Of a DNA stretch of 64,000 nucleotides, positions 47,003 to 56,257 are shown piece by piece. A program made the position numbers and the translations under genes. The stretch comes from Pedobacter sp. HDW13 (GTDB lineage Bacteria; Bacteroidota; Bacteroidia; Sphingobacteriales; Sphingobacteriaceae), in contig NZ_CP049868.1 in the NCBI RefSeq assembly GCF_011303555.1, positions 5,208,001 to 5,272,000 of the forward strand, written 5' to 3'. The notes below the pieces were generated by a model that saw only the letters and a program-made list of their open reading frames with translations, had not been told where the DNA came from and made no database searches. Each line of letters opens with the position of its first letter. The first letter of the stretch is position 1.

Positions 47003-48529
47003 TCAATCTGCAGTCTTGATTTGGAATACAAATGTTGATCCTTTTCCGATTTCGCTTTCTACCCTAATACAAGTGCCATGAAGTTCGAGTATGGCATATA
47101 CGAGGTAAAGTCCGATTCCAAAACCACTGATGGTTCTGGTTTGTTCTGACTGGATTCTGTAGAATTTTCTGAAAAGGAATTTTTGCTCTTCTTTCGAGAT
47201 GCCAATTCCGTTGTCTTTCACGCTCACGGTGAACGCTTTATCCTGTTTTTGGCAAGTTATGCTTATTTCCCCGCCTTCAGGCGAGTACTTTACAGCGTTG
47301 CTAATCAGGTTAATCAGCACCAGTGAAATCTTTTCAGCATCGCCAATGGCCATTGCATGCGCTTCGCCAATATAGTTGAAATGGTGCTTAGAGGTAGTAA
47401 TTGTTACATCACTTAAACAATTGTTAATCAGTGCTGGTAAATCAAATGGGTTTAAGTTCAACCTGAGCTGACCATCTTCCATTTTAGAGATGTTTAGAAA
47501 ATCTCTGATCATGGCTTCCATTTTTTTGGTTTGTATCTCAGCTTTGGAAAGCGCTTTATCGATAAATTCGTTTTTTTCATTCCTTGCCTTAAACAGTGCA
47601 ACCTGCACATAAGAACGCAAAGAGGTTAGGGGCGTTTTTAACTCGTGACTTACCAGACCGATAAATTCTTCCTTTTTCTTGTCGGCTTGCTTTTTTTCGG
47701 TAATATCTCTCGCAATTTTTGAAAGACCAATCACCCGGCCAGTACTATCTTTAATGGGCGAAATGGTTAACGATACATCTATTAGCCTGCCGTCTTTGCG
47801 GCGCCTGATGGTTTCAAAATGATCAACCCTGATTCCCTGACTAAGCTGGGAGAGGATTTTGGGTTCTTCATCAAGCCGATCCTGAGGAATGATTTTGAGA
47901 ATCGATTGCCCAATCATTTCTTCGGCATTGTAACCAAATATCCTTACTGCCGATTCGTTCCAGCTGGTTACTATACTATTGAGGTCTTTGCTAATAATGG
48001 CATCGTCTGATGATTCGATTATAGCGCTCAGTCGTTTGCTGTTTACTTCGGCAGAAAGGCGGTCGGTAATATCGCGCGCAATTTTCGATACGCCAATAAT
48101 TACTCCTTTGTAATTTAGAATGGGCGATATGGTGAGTGATACAGCTACCAGACTGCCGTCTTTGCGCATTCTTCTGGTTTCAAAGTGATTTATTTTGATC
48201 CCCCGGTGTAGTTTGGAAATGATTTCGGTTTCTTCATACTGGAGATGGGCAGGAATAAGCCTGAGTATAGAAACGCCAATCATTTCTTCGGCAGTATAGC
48301 CAAAAATGCGTGATGCTGAACTATTCCAACTGGTAATAATCCCTTCCAGGTTTTTACTGATGATGGCATCATCGGAAGATTCGTTGATGGATTGGAGTAT
48401 GGCGTTCTTTTCTTCCGCTGTTTTTAATACGGCATTTAAACGCAACAACTTTTCATTGTCGAGATTGAGATCTAATGCAAGTTTTTCCAGTTCATTTATT
48501 ACTGCGGCAATATCATTAGATTCTATCAT
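47003..48529 (-). CDS. Cytosolic histidine kinase with two near-identical PAS domains
   Basis: This is a 508-residue kinase without membrane segments. A short coiled start is followed by PAS domain 1 (about 45-155) and PAS domain 2 (about 170-280). The PAS domains share motifs such as SDDAIISK, SWN-S-RIFGY, EEMIG and SLTISPI. HisKA has His in GLVSHELKTPLTSLRSY. The ATPase has LINLISNAVKYSPEG and FGIGLYLVYAIL. The PAS pair probably arose by internal duplication. No response regulator is adjacent. A Crp/Fnr gene lies 205 bp upstream on the same strand and may respond to related signals. Confidence 0.93.
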   Translation of the reverse strand: MIESNDIAAVINELEKLALDLNLDNEKLLRLNAVLKTAEEKNAILQSINESSDDAIISKNLEGIITSWNSSASRIFGYTAEEMIGVSILRLIPAHLQYEETEIISKLHRGIKINHFETRRMRKDGSLVAVSLTISPILNYKGVIIGVSKIARDITDRLSAEVNSKRLSAIIESSDDAIISKDLNSIVTSWNESAVRIFGYNAEEMIGQSILKIIPQDRLDEEPKILSQLSQGIRVDHFETIRRRKDGRLIDVSLTISPIKDSTGRVIGLSKIARDITEKKQADKKKEEFIGLVSHELKTPLTSLRSYVQVALFKARNEKNEFIDKALSKAEIQTKKMEAMIRDFLNISKMEDGQLRLNLNPFDLPALINNCLSDVTITTSKHHFNYIGEAHAMAIGDAEKISLVLINLISNAVKYSPEGGEISITCQKQDKAFTVSVKDNGIGISKEEQKFLFRKFYRIQSEQTRTISGFGIGLYLVYAILELHGTCIRVESEIGKGSTFVFQIKTAD

Positions 48530-48734
48530 GTTGTGTTATGAGTAAACAATATAGGTAATATTTATATTGCCGGTTTATCTGTTGCCATAATGACCGTAAA
48601 AAACCGGGTGGTTTTACCCCTTTGTAACAAGAATACTATATGCGTTTTGCCCTGAACCGAAATTTTAGGTCAGACGGCTGATTTTTCGGATAAAAATGAA
48701 TGCGGTTTTAATGCTTTCGCTTATCATTTGCAGA

Positions 48735-49436
48735 TCAGTTTTTCTGGTTATCAGCTGCTACAGTTTGCTGAAGGAAGGGAGTATCAAGAATACTGATCCG
48801 TTTGCCCTGCGCCGAAATTTTACCGCCTTTACTAAATTCTGTAAAAATCTTGAAAAGCGTTTCGTATGTAGTGCCAGAGTAGGAAGCTACATCCTGACGG
48901 GAAATATCAATATCTATAGCGCCCGAAGTATCGGTGCCAAACTGAGATTGTAAGGATAAGATGGCGTTAGCAATTCTACCTTTTACTGACATGTGGGCCA
49001 GGTTGCGCATCCGCTCGTGCGATTCCTGAAGTTCGGCCGCAAAGAAATGCATAAGCTCGTAGGTAAAATCCGGATTAACCCGTAGGCTCGATCTAAAGAA
49101 CTGGAGGTCGATAAAACAAACCATTGCCTCTTCTAACGCAGTAGCCGAAACCGGATAAACGGGGTTTTTGCCTAATCCAAGGTGGCCAATTACATCGCCC
49201 GATCTGGCGAAGCGTATAATCAGTTCCTTTTCGTTATCCCACTTCTTATGCACTTTAATTGTTCCTGAGTAAACAAAAAAGATACCGTTTACTGCATCTC
49301 CTTCTGAAAAAAGCTGTTCGCCTTTTTTGATCTGGAAGTTTTTCTTCTGCTGGGAAACCGCAGGCAGCCAGTCCGCTATTACACGACTGCACAGGTAACA
49401 GCGTTTTAGGTCACAGGCATTGTTGCATTCTTTCAT
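48735..49436 (-). CDS. Crp/Fnr-family regulator with N-terminal cysteine cluster
   Basis: This is a 233-residue regulator with a cyclic-nucleotide-binding-like domain (LFSEGDAVNGIFFVYSGTIKV, RSGDVIGHLGLG) and a C-terminal winged helix (DISRQDVASYSGTTYETLFKI). The N-terminus has Cys4, Cys8, Cys13 and Cys16 (CNNACDLKRCYLC). This recalls the Cys-rich leaders of Fnr-like proteins and might hold a metal or Fe-S centre. It diverges from the ClC gene across a very AT-rich 190-bp gap. Confidence 0.9.
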   Translation of the reverse strand: MKECNNACDLKRCYLCSRVIADWLPAVSQQKKNFQIKKGEQLFSEGDAVNGIFFVYSGTIKVHKKWDNEKELIIRFARSGDVIGHLGLGKNPVYPVSATALEEAMVCFIDLQFFRSSLRVNPDFTYELMHFFAAELQESHERMRNLAHMSVKGRIANAILSLQSQFGTDTSGAIDIDISRQDVASYSGTTYETLFKIFTEFSKGGKISAQGKRISILDTPFLQQTVAADNQKN

Positions 49437-49626
49437 CTTCAGGGTCTTGCTAAGGGCAAAAATACAATTATTAATTTACCAGTGTTTAATATTTTAAAAT
49501 ATATTTAATAATATATAAAATTGTATTAATTTATTTATTAATTCTTTATTAATATTGTTTAAAATATATTTTATGCTTTGTTCTTAGTTTTTTATTTCTA
49601 CTTTTGTCTCATTCTCAAATAATGAA
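49437..49626. promoter_or_regulatory. Very AT-rich divergent promoter region with a repeated motif
   Basis: The gap between the Crp/Fnr gene and the ClC gene is almost pure A+T. TTTAAAATATATTT occurs twice (49493-49506 and 49558-49571). It probably holds both promoters and may bend easily; no standard Fnr box is seen. Confidence 0.4.
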
Positions 49627-51498
49627 ATGAATAAGATAAAAAATATCATACCAATATCGCCGGCGCTTGGCATTTTCGGTAAGTTTAAAATGGGTAAGCA
49701 CAAAGAGAAAAGCTCAAAAAAGCGCCTTTTATTTATATCCATGCTCTCGGTTGGTGTAGCCATCGGAATCTCTTTCATCGCAAAAGTGCTGGTATCGCTA
49801 ATTAACCTGGTAACCAATATTTCTTTTTACCAGCAGTTTGATTTCAGTTTTCATAGTCCTGCCGATAACCACCTTGGTTTACTGGTGATCATTGTTCCGG
49901 TTATAGGCGGGGTAATAGTAGGCTTTATGGCCTTCTACGGATCGAAAGCGATTAGGGGGCACGGTATTCCGGAAGCCATGGAGCAGGTACTTACTAATCA
50001 AAGTAAAATAAAACCTTCAATAGCCATATTAAAACCTGTATCTTCTGCAATTGCAATTGGTACTGGCGGGCCATTTGGGGCCGAAGGACCAATTATCGCT
50101 ACCGGTGGCGCATTGGGCTCTACGCTGGGGCAGTTATTTACTGTAAGCCCTGTTGAACGTAAAATTATCCTGGCTGCAGGGGCAACTGCGGGCATGTCGG
50201 CCATTTTTGGTACACCGCTTGCCGCGGTATTTCTTGCCATCGAACTGTTATTGTTCGAATTTTCTCCGAGGGCAATTATACCAGTGGCACTTGCCTGTAT
50301 TACAGGAGCGGCAGGACACCATCTGCTTTTCGAAGCAGGGCCTGTGTTTCCCATGCCTGTGCTTTCGGCACCGTCAAATGCAGCGTTGGGTATTTACAGT
50401 CTCATCGGGATTCTGGTAGGGCTCGCATCACTGGGGCTTACTAAGGTGGTTTATTTTGTCGAAGATGCCTTTGAGCATTTGCCCTTACACTGGACCTGGT
50501 GGCCGGCAATAGGTGGGCTTGCAGTTGGTGTTGTGGGCTATTTCGCACCGCGTACATTGGGTGTAGGTTACGATAATATCATTTCGCTCTTAAGCGGGCA
50601 ACTCTCCATCTCGGTTATTCTTTCGTTATGCCTGTTTAAATTTATTTCGTGGGCTATTGCTTTGGGTAGCGGAACTTCGGGCGGAACACTTGCACCTTTA
50701 ATGACTATTGGTGGTGCAACCGGCGCAGCTTTGGGTTACCTGCTGCATGCTGCTTTTCCAGCTTTAGCTATCAGTATTCCGATGTCGGCGTTGGTAGGCA
50801 TGTCGGCCATGTTTGCCGGTGCTTCGAGGGCTTATTTAACCAGTATTCTTTTTGCACTCGAATCTACCCAGCAAATACAAGGGCTGTTACCATTGCTTGG
50901 TGCCTGCTCTGGTGCTTATCTCGTTTCTGTGTTTTTAATGAAGAATACCATCATGACCGAGAAAATTGCCCGCAGGGGAATTCATACACCAGATAGCTAT
51001 GAGCCCGATCTGCTGTTAAAATTACGCGTTACAGAGGTGATGGATCGTAGTCCGGTTTTTATCAGTTCATATAATACCATTGCCGAGGTGCGGAAATATT
51101 TTGTGGCAAATCCGCCTAAAGAAAACCAATATGCGGTGCGGGATACAGCAGGAGCTTATATGGGCACGATTTCAGTGTTGGATATTTTTCAATGGGTAAA
51201 AGAGGATATGGCCAGTATCACAGCTATTATCAAATCAGAAGATGAGCAGATTAAAGGAAACGAACCCGTTAGGAAAGCTTTAGAATTAATGCACAGCACA
51301 GGGAATGATTTTGTGGCAGTGGTTAGTGGTAGAGACGGCACATCATTCGAGGGATTGTTAAGCTATAAAGATATTGTTAGGGCCTACAGCACAAATCAGG
51401 AGAAGGAGAGCAGGATTGGCAGAAACCTTTCGATGGATAGGCAAGCCAAAAAGATGATTGTGAAGGGCAAAAAAATGATGGCCGACCGGAGAGTTTAA
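49627..51498 (+). CDS. ClC-family chloride channel/antiporter with C-terminal CBS pair
   Basis: This is a 623-residue membrane protein. The selectivity motifs are present: GHGIPEAME, GPFGAEGPI with the gating Glu, and GTSGGTLAPL. About sixteen helices fill residues 30-445. Two CBS domains follow at the C-terminus (VTEVMDRSPVFISSYNTI and ELMHSTGNDFVAVVSG). The gating Glu is retained, so it may be an H+/Cl- exchanger rather than a pure channel. A basic tail ends the protein. It lies upstream of a small membrane protein gene, 27 bp away. Confidence 0.94.
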   Translation: MNKIKNIIPISPALGIFGKFKMGKHKEKSSKKRLLFISMLSVGVAIGISFIAKVLVSLINLVTNISFYQQFDFSFHSPADNHLGLLVIIVPVIGGVIVGFMAFYGSKAIRGHGIPEAMEQVLTNQSKIKPSIAILKPVSSAIAIGTGGPFGAEGPIIATGGALGSTLGQLFTVSPVERKIILAAGATAGMSAIFGTPLAAVFLAIELLLFEFSPRAIIPVALACITGAAGHHLLFEAGPVFPMPVLSAPSNAALGIYSLIGILVGLASLGLTKVVYFVEDAFEHLPLHWTWWPAIGGLAVGVVGYFAPRTLGVGYDNIISLLSGQLSISVILSLCLFKFISWAIALGSGTSGGTLAPLMTIGGATGAALGYLLHAAFPALAISIPMSALVGMSAMFAGASRAYLTSILFALESTQQIQGLLPLLGACSGAYLVSVFLMKNTIMTEKIARRGIHTPDSYEPDLLLKLRVTEVMDRSPVFISSYNTIAEVRKYFVANPPKENQYAVRDTAGAYMGTISVLDIFQWVKEDMASITAIIKSEDEQIKGNEPVRKALELMHSTGNDFVAVVSGRDGTSFEGLLSYKDIVRAYSTNQEKESRIGRNLSMDRQAKKMIVKGKKMMADRRV

Positions 51499-51525
51499 TG
51501 GTATAATGTTATTTAATTAAAGAAT

Positions 51526-51759
51526 ATGAAAAAGACAAGTTATTACCTGATGATTGGCGGCTCAGTGTTGCTGGTCGTTACCTTATTAACAGGAGGGCAG
51601 CTAAATGCAATCAATCCGGTCGATTCTCACCCCTGGACCATCAACATCAATGGAATCCGTTCGTTTCCCTGGCCAGAATTTACTGGAGGCCTGCTGATTG
51701 CACTGGGGCTTATTTTTAATATTGCTACCTGGCACCAGAAAAAATCGAGGATAGCCTAA
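51526..51759 (+). CDS. Small two-helix membrane protein
   Basis: This is a 77-residue protein with hydrophobic segments at about 6-23 (YLMIGGSVLLVVTLLTGG) and 53-70 (FTGGLLIALGLIFNIATW), with a basic tail. The loop between them contains DSHPWTININGIRSF. No family is recognised. It is 27 bp downstream of the ClC gene, and a role with that channel is possible but unproven. Confidence 0.7.
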   Translation: MKKTSYYLMIGGSVLLVVTLLTGGQLNAINPVDSHPWTININGIRSFPWPEFTGGLLIALGLIFNIATWHQKKSRIA

Positions 51760-51824
51760 TCGTAATGGGGCTATTTGCAACTTTCAATTAACAGGTTTAC
51801 AAAGTATTAATCAGCCCAAATGAT

Positions 51825-52178
51825 ATGATAGCGGACAATAATGCGCTTGAAGAAGCCATAGCGCAACTCAAAGCCAAAGGATATACTTTAACCTTTAGCC
51901 CCGATGATGCCCATACCGCCGCCTGGGGTGTGGCTGGTCCGTGGCCAACAGATATTGAATATCATATTGATGAAGAGATATCCTGCAGGGTTTATAACGA
52001 TGGCGACGAAACCCATATCAGGGTATTGGCAGTAACCACTAAGCCCTTTGGTTTAAAAGGAATTCAGTTGGTAAACGCAGAACAGCAACGCTACTGGACA
52101 GTTGATGAGATTTTGGTTGGTTTTTCGAAAATGCTGAAAGCTACTAAAACGTTTCTTTTTCGTTCAAAGAGTAGCTAG
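51825..52178 (+). CDS. Small conserved-looking protein of unknown function
   Basis: This is a 117-residue soluble protein. It is acidic in the first two thirds (DNNALEEAIAQLKAKGYTL, IEYHIDEEISCRVYNDGDE) and ends in a short basic tail. No signal peptide, helix-turn-helix or known motif is seen. The gene converges with an XRE-like gene and may end the ClC operon. Confidence 0.65.
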   Translation: MIADNNALEEAIAQLKAKGYTLTFSPDDAHTAAWGVAGPWPTDIEYHIDEEISCRVYNDGDETHIRVLAVTTKPFGLKGIQLVNAEQQRYWTVDEILVGFSKMLKATKTFLFRSKSS

Positions 52179-52251
52179 TTTAAAGCATAGATTCACTTCG
52201 ATCAATTATCCTACCGAACCAGAGTGTATACTGCTCAGGTATTTTTCGGTT

Positions 52252-52509
52252 TTAACCTGTATGTGCCTCCAATTTTGCAGCTATTTCAGTAATGATCGTC
52301 ATGCTGAAGGTATGTCTGCCTGTAAGCCATCTTTTAATTTCATCAGGGTTAACATCCAATGCAATGGCCAGATCTTGTTCTGATAACTCATTATTGGCAA
52401 TTGCGGCTGCAGTTTTTGCAGCAACAGCAAGGTTTAGCTGCGATAAGCGCTCGATAGCAGGGTTTCCGGTTTCTTCCAGCCAGATAGCAACAAAATCGTT
52501 TTCTTCCAT
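52252..52509 (-). CDS. Small XRE-like helix-turn-helix protein
   Basis: This is an 85-residue protein from ATG 52509. The frame is open to 52593, but that extension has no helix-turn-helix character. The helix-turn-helix is seen in NNELSEQDLAIALDVNPDEIKRWLTG and resembles antitoxin or Cro/CI-type domains. No toxin-like partner is adjacent. It lies on the minus strand, convergent with the unknown protein at 51825-52178. Confidence 0.7.
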   Translation of the reverse strand: MEENDFVAIWLEETGNPAIERLSQLNLAVAAKTAAAIANNELSEQDLAIALDVNPDEIKRWLTGRHTFSMTIITEIAAKLEAHTG

Positions 52510-52662
52510 TTTATAATGCGTAATAATTGGTATCCCAGCCAATAACAGGTTGGTTCTTTCAGGCGGCAAATTTAACAATCCTGAAACAATCATTACTATC
52601 CATTTTTATTTTTTGAGCGATAAGCCTTAAGATATCTAAATGATTTAACCAATTTTAGGTTT

Positions 52663-53031
52663 TTAACAATTTGCAGCCACAGGAGTGTAGCGGTTAACGA
52701 TTGTTATAAGTCGAGCTATATCAAAAGGTTTACGCAAATAAGTATCAAAGCCCATTTTTCGGTAAGTAAGGTCTATATCTGTATTACAGCTAGAGGCAAT
52801 GAGTGCGGTTTGAGGGCACAAAGTACGTATAACTCTGCATAACCGGGCAGGCCGCAGAAGGTCCTGAAAACAATCCATAATAATCAGATCGGGACCATAA
52901 CTCACCACAGCGGTAGCTAGGTCACCATCCCAGTATGGAAGCGTTTTTACCTGGCAACCCTCATCGGCTAATATAAGGCTAATAATTTCGAAACTAGCCA
53001 GGTCGGGTTCGTGAAGAAATATCTTTTTCAT
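52663..53031 (-). CDS. Stand-alone receiver-domain protein
   Basis: This is a 122-residue single-domain response regulator. The acidic pocket residues are in HEPD at the N-terminus, the phospho-acceptor Asp is in DLIIMDCF, and the conserved Lys is in YLRKPFD. Without an output domain it may act as a phosphate relay or sink. No kinase is adjacent on its strand. Confidence 0.85.
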   Translation of the reverse strand: MKKIFLHEPDLASFEIISLILADEGCQVKTLPYWDGDLATAVVSYGPDLIIMDCFQDLLRPARLCRVIRTLCPQTALIASSCNTDIDLTYRKMGFDTYLRKPFDIARLITIVNRYTPVAANC

Positions 53032-53164
53032 GGCAGTCCTCCGAAAAAGATAGATCCCATATGTCCGTCGGGAATATTTTAAGGATATTACAATATAGTC
53101 AAAGAAAGCTTACAAAACGAATTTTTTGAGTAGTATAATTGTTGCACACTAATATAATATCCTT

Positions 53165-55606
53165 TTATTTACGCCCTTTATTGATCGAAGTTAGTTCTAG
53201 CCAGGCATCCGGAAGCCCTGGCGAACTTACCTGCAGTTTAATGTTTCCTGCTTTATCCGAGCTTTTCACAATCACCATTGCACGTCCGTTCCAGGGCTTT
53301 CTAGTATTAGAAGTATAAGGTGTAATGTCTTTAAGATCTGCGTTATCTGTTGCGGCGATAGTTGCTGCTCCCGATAATTTAAAAGTTAGGCTATGGTTTG
53401 CATCAGGCCTGATATTACCCTGCTTGTCTACTATTTCTACTGTAACAAAAGAAAGGTCCTGCCCATTTGCGTAAAGCCTTTTTCTATCAGCCTTTAACCT
53501 TATCTGTGCAGCTTGACCGCTGGTACTTAAAATAACAGCTTCTTTTTCCTGGCCATTTAGTATTCCAACAGCTTTTAATTGGCCTTGCTGATAGGCCAGG
53601 GGAAAGGTTGCTTTAAATTGTTGTTTTACGGTTGTTGTTTTTTCTCCAATCAGCTTGTTATTCAGATACAGCCGTACAGCAGGGTATTTACTGTAAACTT
53701 CTACCTGTATTTCCTTGCCCTCGCAGCCTGGCCAGGTCCAGCTTTCCCACGATGGCCAAACCGACCACATGGTTTCTTTAATTACACCATTAGCCGGATT
53801 CGGCTCTTTTACTGCCATATAAATTTTCTCGTTGTCATTGTATAACATACTTCGGTAGTGCGAAATTGGCTTCCTCCAGCCGGTTAGGTCAATGTCGCCG
53901 CAATAGGCACCATGCCATGGAAATAAATCACGTTCCCAATGTTGTCCTTCCAGTTCGCCGGGATAATAATAACGCCCAATTCCGGATTCGCCAAGGTAGT
54001 CCATTGCAGTCCAGACAAAGTCGCCGATGATATAATTGTTTTGCTGTACCAGCTCCCAGTTGGTAAAAGCATCTCTCGAATAGGATTCCGTTTGTACAAT
54101 TATACGTGAGGGTATCCGCGTATGGTCTGCAGCTGCATGGTGCAACTGGTAGTTATATCCGGCCACATCGTGGGCTGCCATTAGCGGATCGAACATTTCC
54201 CAGTCTTTATCCCAGGTGGTCATCGCCGAAGTTACTGGCCTGGTCTGATCATGTTTCTTTATATAGGACGATAGTAGTTTAGCTGTTTCAACTGCTTTGG
54301 CTTCCTTTCGCTCAATAATCTCGTTGCCAATGCTCCACATAATGATGGCGGGGTGGTTGCGATCGCGTTTAACCATTGCCGCAATATCGCGTTCAGACCA
54401 ATCGTTAAAATATAAAGCATAGTCATATTTGTTTTTTCCGGTGCGCCATCCGTCAAACGCTTCATCAATAACCAATAGACCAAGCTTATCGCAGGCATCT
54501 AAAAAAGCCGGCGAGGGTGGATTATGGGAAGTACGTACAGCGTTAAAACCTGCTGCTTTCAACAGCTCAGCCTTTCTTTCCTCAGCGCGGTCAAAGGCTG
54601 CCGCACCCAGACTTCCATTGTCGTGGTGCACACAGCCACCATTTAGCTTTATTGTTTTGCCGTTCAGCTCAAATCCTTTCGTTGGACTGAATTTTATAGA
54701 TCGGATACCAAAATTTTGTATTTCTTTGTCTAATAGCTTTTTATTATCCTTAATCTCAACTATTGCGTAATACAGGTTTGGTGCTTTTATATCCCACAAA
54801 AGCGGATTATTCAGTGCTAAATTTTCGGTTATGCTGTTGGAACTGCGGGGCTGCAATTTAACCTGTATGGTTTTGGTTGCGGCTTTGCGGTGGCTTTTAT
54901 CAAAAACTGAGATGGATACTGCCACGTTTTTAGGTTGGTCGGTATCGTTATTTAGCTTAGCCTCAACCCGAACAATAGCTTTACTGGCACTTACCGTTGG
55001 CGTAGTTACAAAAATACCCCATTGATCGAAATGTACAGGATCTTTGCTCATGAGCCATACGTGGCGGTAAATCCCCGATCCGCTATACCAGCGCGAATTT
55101 TTTTGTTGCGCGTTATCTACGCGAACCGCTATGGTATTTTTAGTGCCGTATTTCAAATATGGGCTCAGATCGTAGGTAAATGAAGAATATCCGTAAGGGT
55201 AAACACCAAGCGATTTGCCATTTATAAAAACCTCAGCATTCATGTAAACTCCTTCAAAATAAATAGATACCTTTTTATTTTTCCAGTTCGCTGGTATAGA
55301 GAAGGCTTTTCTGTACCAACCTATGCCTGCCGGAAAGTATCCACCATCATTACCCATTGGGTTTTTTGCATCTATTCTGCCCTCAATGCTCCAGTCGTGA
55401 GGCAAATCGCGCGCGCGCCAGTTTCGGTCATCAAATTCAGGTGTACTGAAGTTATCTGATTTATCTGCCAAATTAAATTTCCATCCATAATCAAACAGCT
55501 CCTTATTGCCATTAAATGCTTGTTGTGCACTTGATTTTAGTGCAATAAGCATCAACAAGACGGTTACAGCTGAATAATAAAAACCTGGATAAGCATATTT
55601 TTTCAT
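53165..55606 (-). CDS. Glycoside hydrolase family 2 (beta-galactosidase-like), intact
   Basis: This is an 813-residue secreted enzyme with a signal peptide ending SSAQQ. The N-terminal jelly-roll includes LPHDWSIEGR, then GIGWYRKAF and the GSGIYRHVW loop. The TIM barrel has acid/base Glu429 in MWSIGNEI and nucleophile Glu507 in IIVQTES. C-terminal Ig-like domains are of the DUF4982/Big-like type (TWPGCEGKEIQVEVYSKYP). It has no adjacent SusCD, so it may serve the loci nearby in trans. It differs clearly from the broken GH2 at 2-5 kb in its active-site motifs. Confidence 0.95.
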   Translation of the reverse strand: MKKYAYPGFYYSAVTVLLMLIALKSSAQQAFNGNKELFDYGWKFNLADKSDNFSTPEFDDRNWRARDLPHDWSIEGRIDAKNPMGNDGGYFPAGIGWYRKAFSIPANWKNKKVSIYFEGVYMNAEVFINGKSLGVYPYGYSSFTYDLSPYLKYGTKNTIAVRVDNAQQKNSRWYSGSGIYRHVWLMSKDPVHFDQWGIFVTTPTVSASKAIVRVEAKLNNDTDQPKNVAVSISVFDKSHRKAATKTIQVKLQPRSSNSITENLALNNPLLWDIKAPNLYYAIVEIKDNKKLLDKEIQNFGIRSIKFSPTKGFELNGKTIKLNGGCVHHDNGSLGAAAFDRAEERKAELLKAAGFNAVRTSHNPPSPAFLDACDKLGLLVIDEAFDGWRTGKNKYDYALYFNDWSERDIAAMVKRDRNHPAIIMWSIGNEIIERKEAKAVETAKLLSSYIKKHDQTRPVTSAMTTWDKDWEMFDPLMAAHDVAGYNYQLHHAAADHTRIPSRIIVQTESYSRDAFTNWELVQQNNYIIGDFVWTAMDYLGESGIGRYYYPGELEGQHWERDLFPWHGAYCGDIDLTGWRKPISHYRSMLYNDNEKIYMAVKEPNPANGVIKETMWSVWPSWESWTWPGCEGKEIQVEVYSKYPAVRLYLNNKLIGEKTTTVKQQFKATFPLAYQQGQLKAVGILNGQEKEAVILSTSGQAAQIRLKADRKRLYANGQDLSFVTVEIVDKQGNIRPDANHSLTFKLSGAATIAATDNADLKDITPYTSNTRKPWNGRAMVIVKSSDKAGNIKLQVSSPGLPDAWLELTSINKGRK

Positions 55607-56257
55607 TGTAGAATGGATTTAGACCTGGTTAAAGCATGAAGATATAAATAATAAACGTTATATGAACGTTTAAAATTTAAAATACAATTTTACTGTTTAA
55701 AGCAAGTGATCTGATGGTTAATGAATTATAGTTGATTTATCTGTAAAAGGGTAATAATACCTCGAAAAGGGTATTTGTATTGGATAGATTACAGCCTATA
55801 GCGTGTTGATGTTTTTAAGAGAGAGAGGAGAAGTTCTGAACCAGTGATGAGTAGATCGGTGTTTAAAATTTAGTGTTTTTTGAGCCGAATAAAAAAATCT
55901 ATTCGGCCCTTTAAACTTAAAACCGCCTTTCTCGGCCTTTGTTACGAAGTAATTCGATCAAAATACCGAAACCAGAAAGTAGTGAGAATACGCCGATGAT
56001 TAGGTTGGTTCTGTCATCCATGAAGTTTTTAGTTTAGGTTTTCAAGATATAAACTTCAAATGACATTAAGAAGACATTTGATGAAAAAAAGTAAAAAAAT
56101 AATTTGAAATCAATTTTGACTTTAGCTATGTAGATTATTAGGCGCTAACCTGGGCTCGAATTATCAGATTTTAAAAACCATTATTTGATCGAAAAGGTTT
56201 CTTTGATAAGCCGTTTCGGTTTAATGGCAATTTAATATTTGGTTTAAGCAAAAGAGT
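55607..56257. other. Intergenic region with a micro-ORF and hairpin
   Basis: The region lies between GH2 and LigD and includes the micro-ORF annotated separately. A perfect 8-bp stem GCCGAATA / TATTCGGC (55884-55907) lies just beyond its stop. The stem lacks a T run on either strand, so it may be a protein-binding palindrome or a weak terminator. Confidence 0.5.
55917..56021 (-). CDS. Micro-ORF for a 34-aa single-helix membrane peptide
   Basis: Reading from ATG 56021 gives 34 codons: a short charged start (MDDRTN), one hydrophobic helix (LIIGVFSLLSGFGILIELL) and a basic end (RNKGRERRF). The helix plus basic tail is typical of real bacterial membrane microproteins. No ribosome-binding site is strong, as is usual in this phylum. 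No homologue can be named. Confidence 0.55.
   Translation of the reverse strand: MDDRTNLIIGVFSLLSGFGILIELLRNKGRERRF

Noticed and set aside
52252..53031. A toxin-antitoxin pair formed by the helix-turn-helix gene and its neighbour.
   Set aside because: The neighbour is a clear receiver domain and not a toxin, and the spacing of about 150 bp does not suggest coupling.
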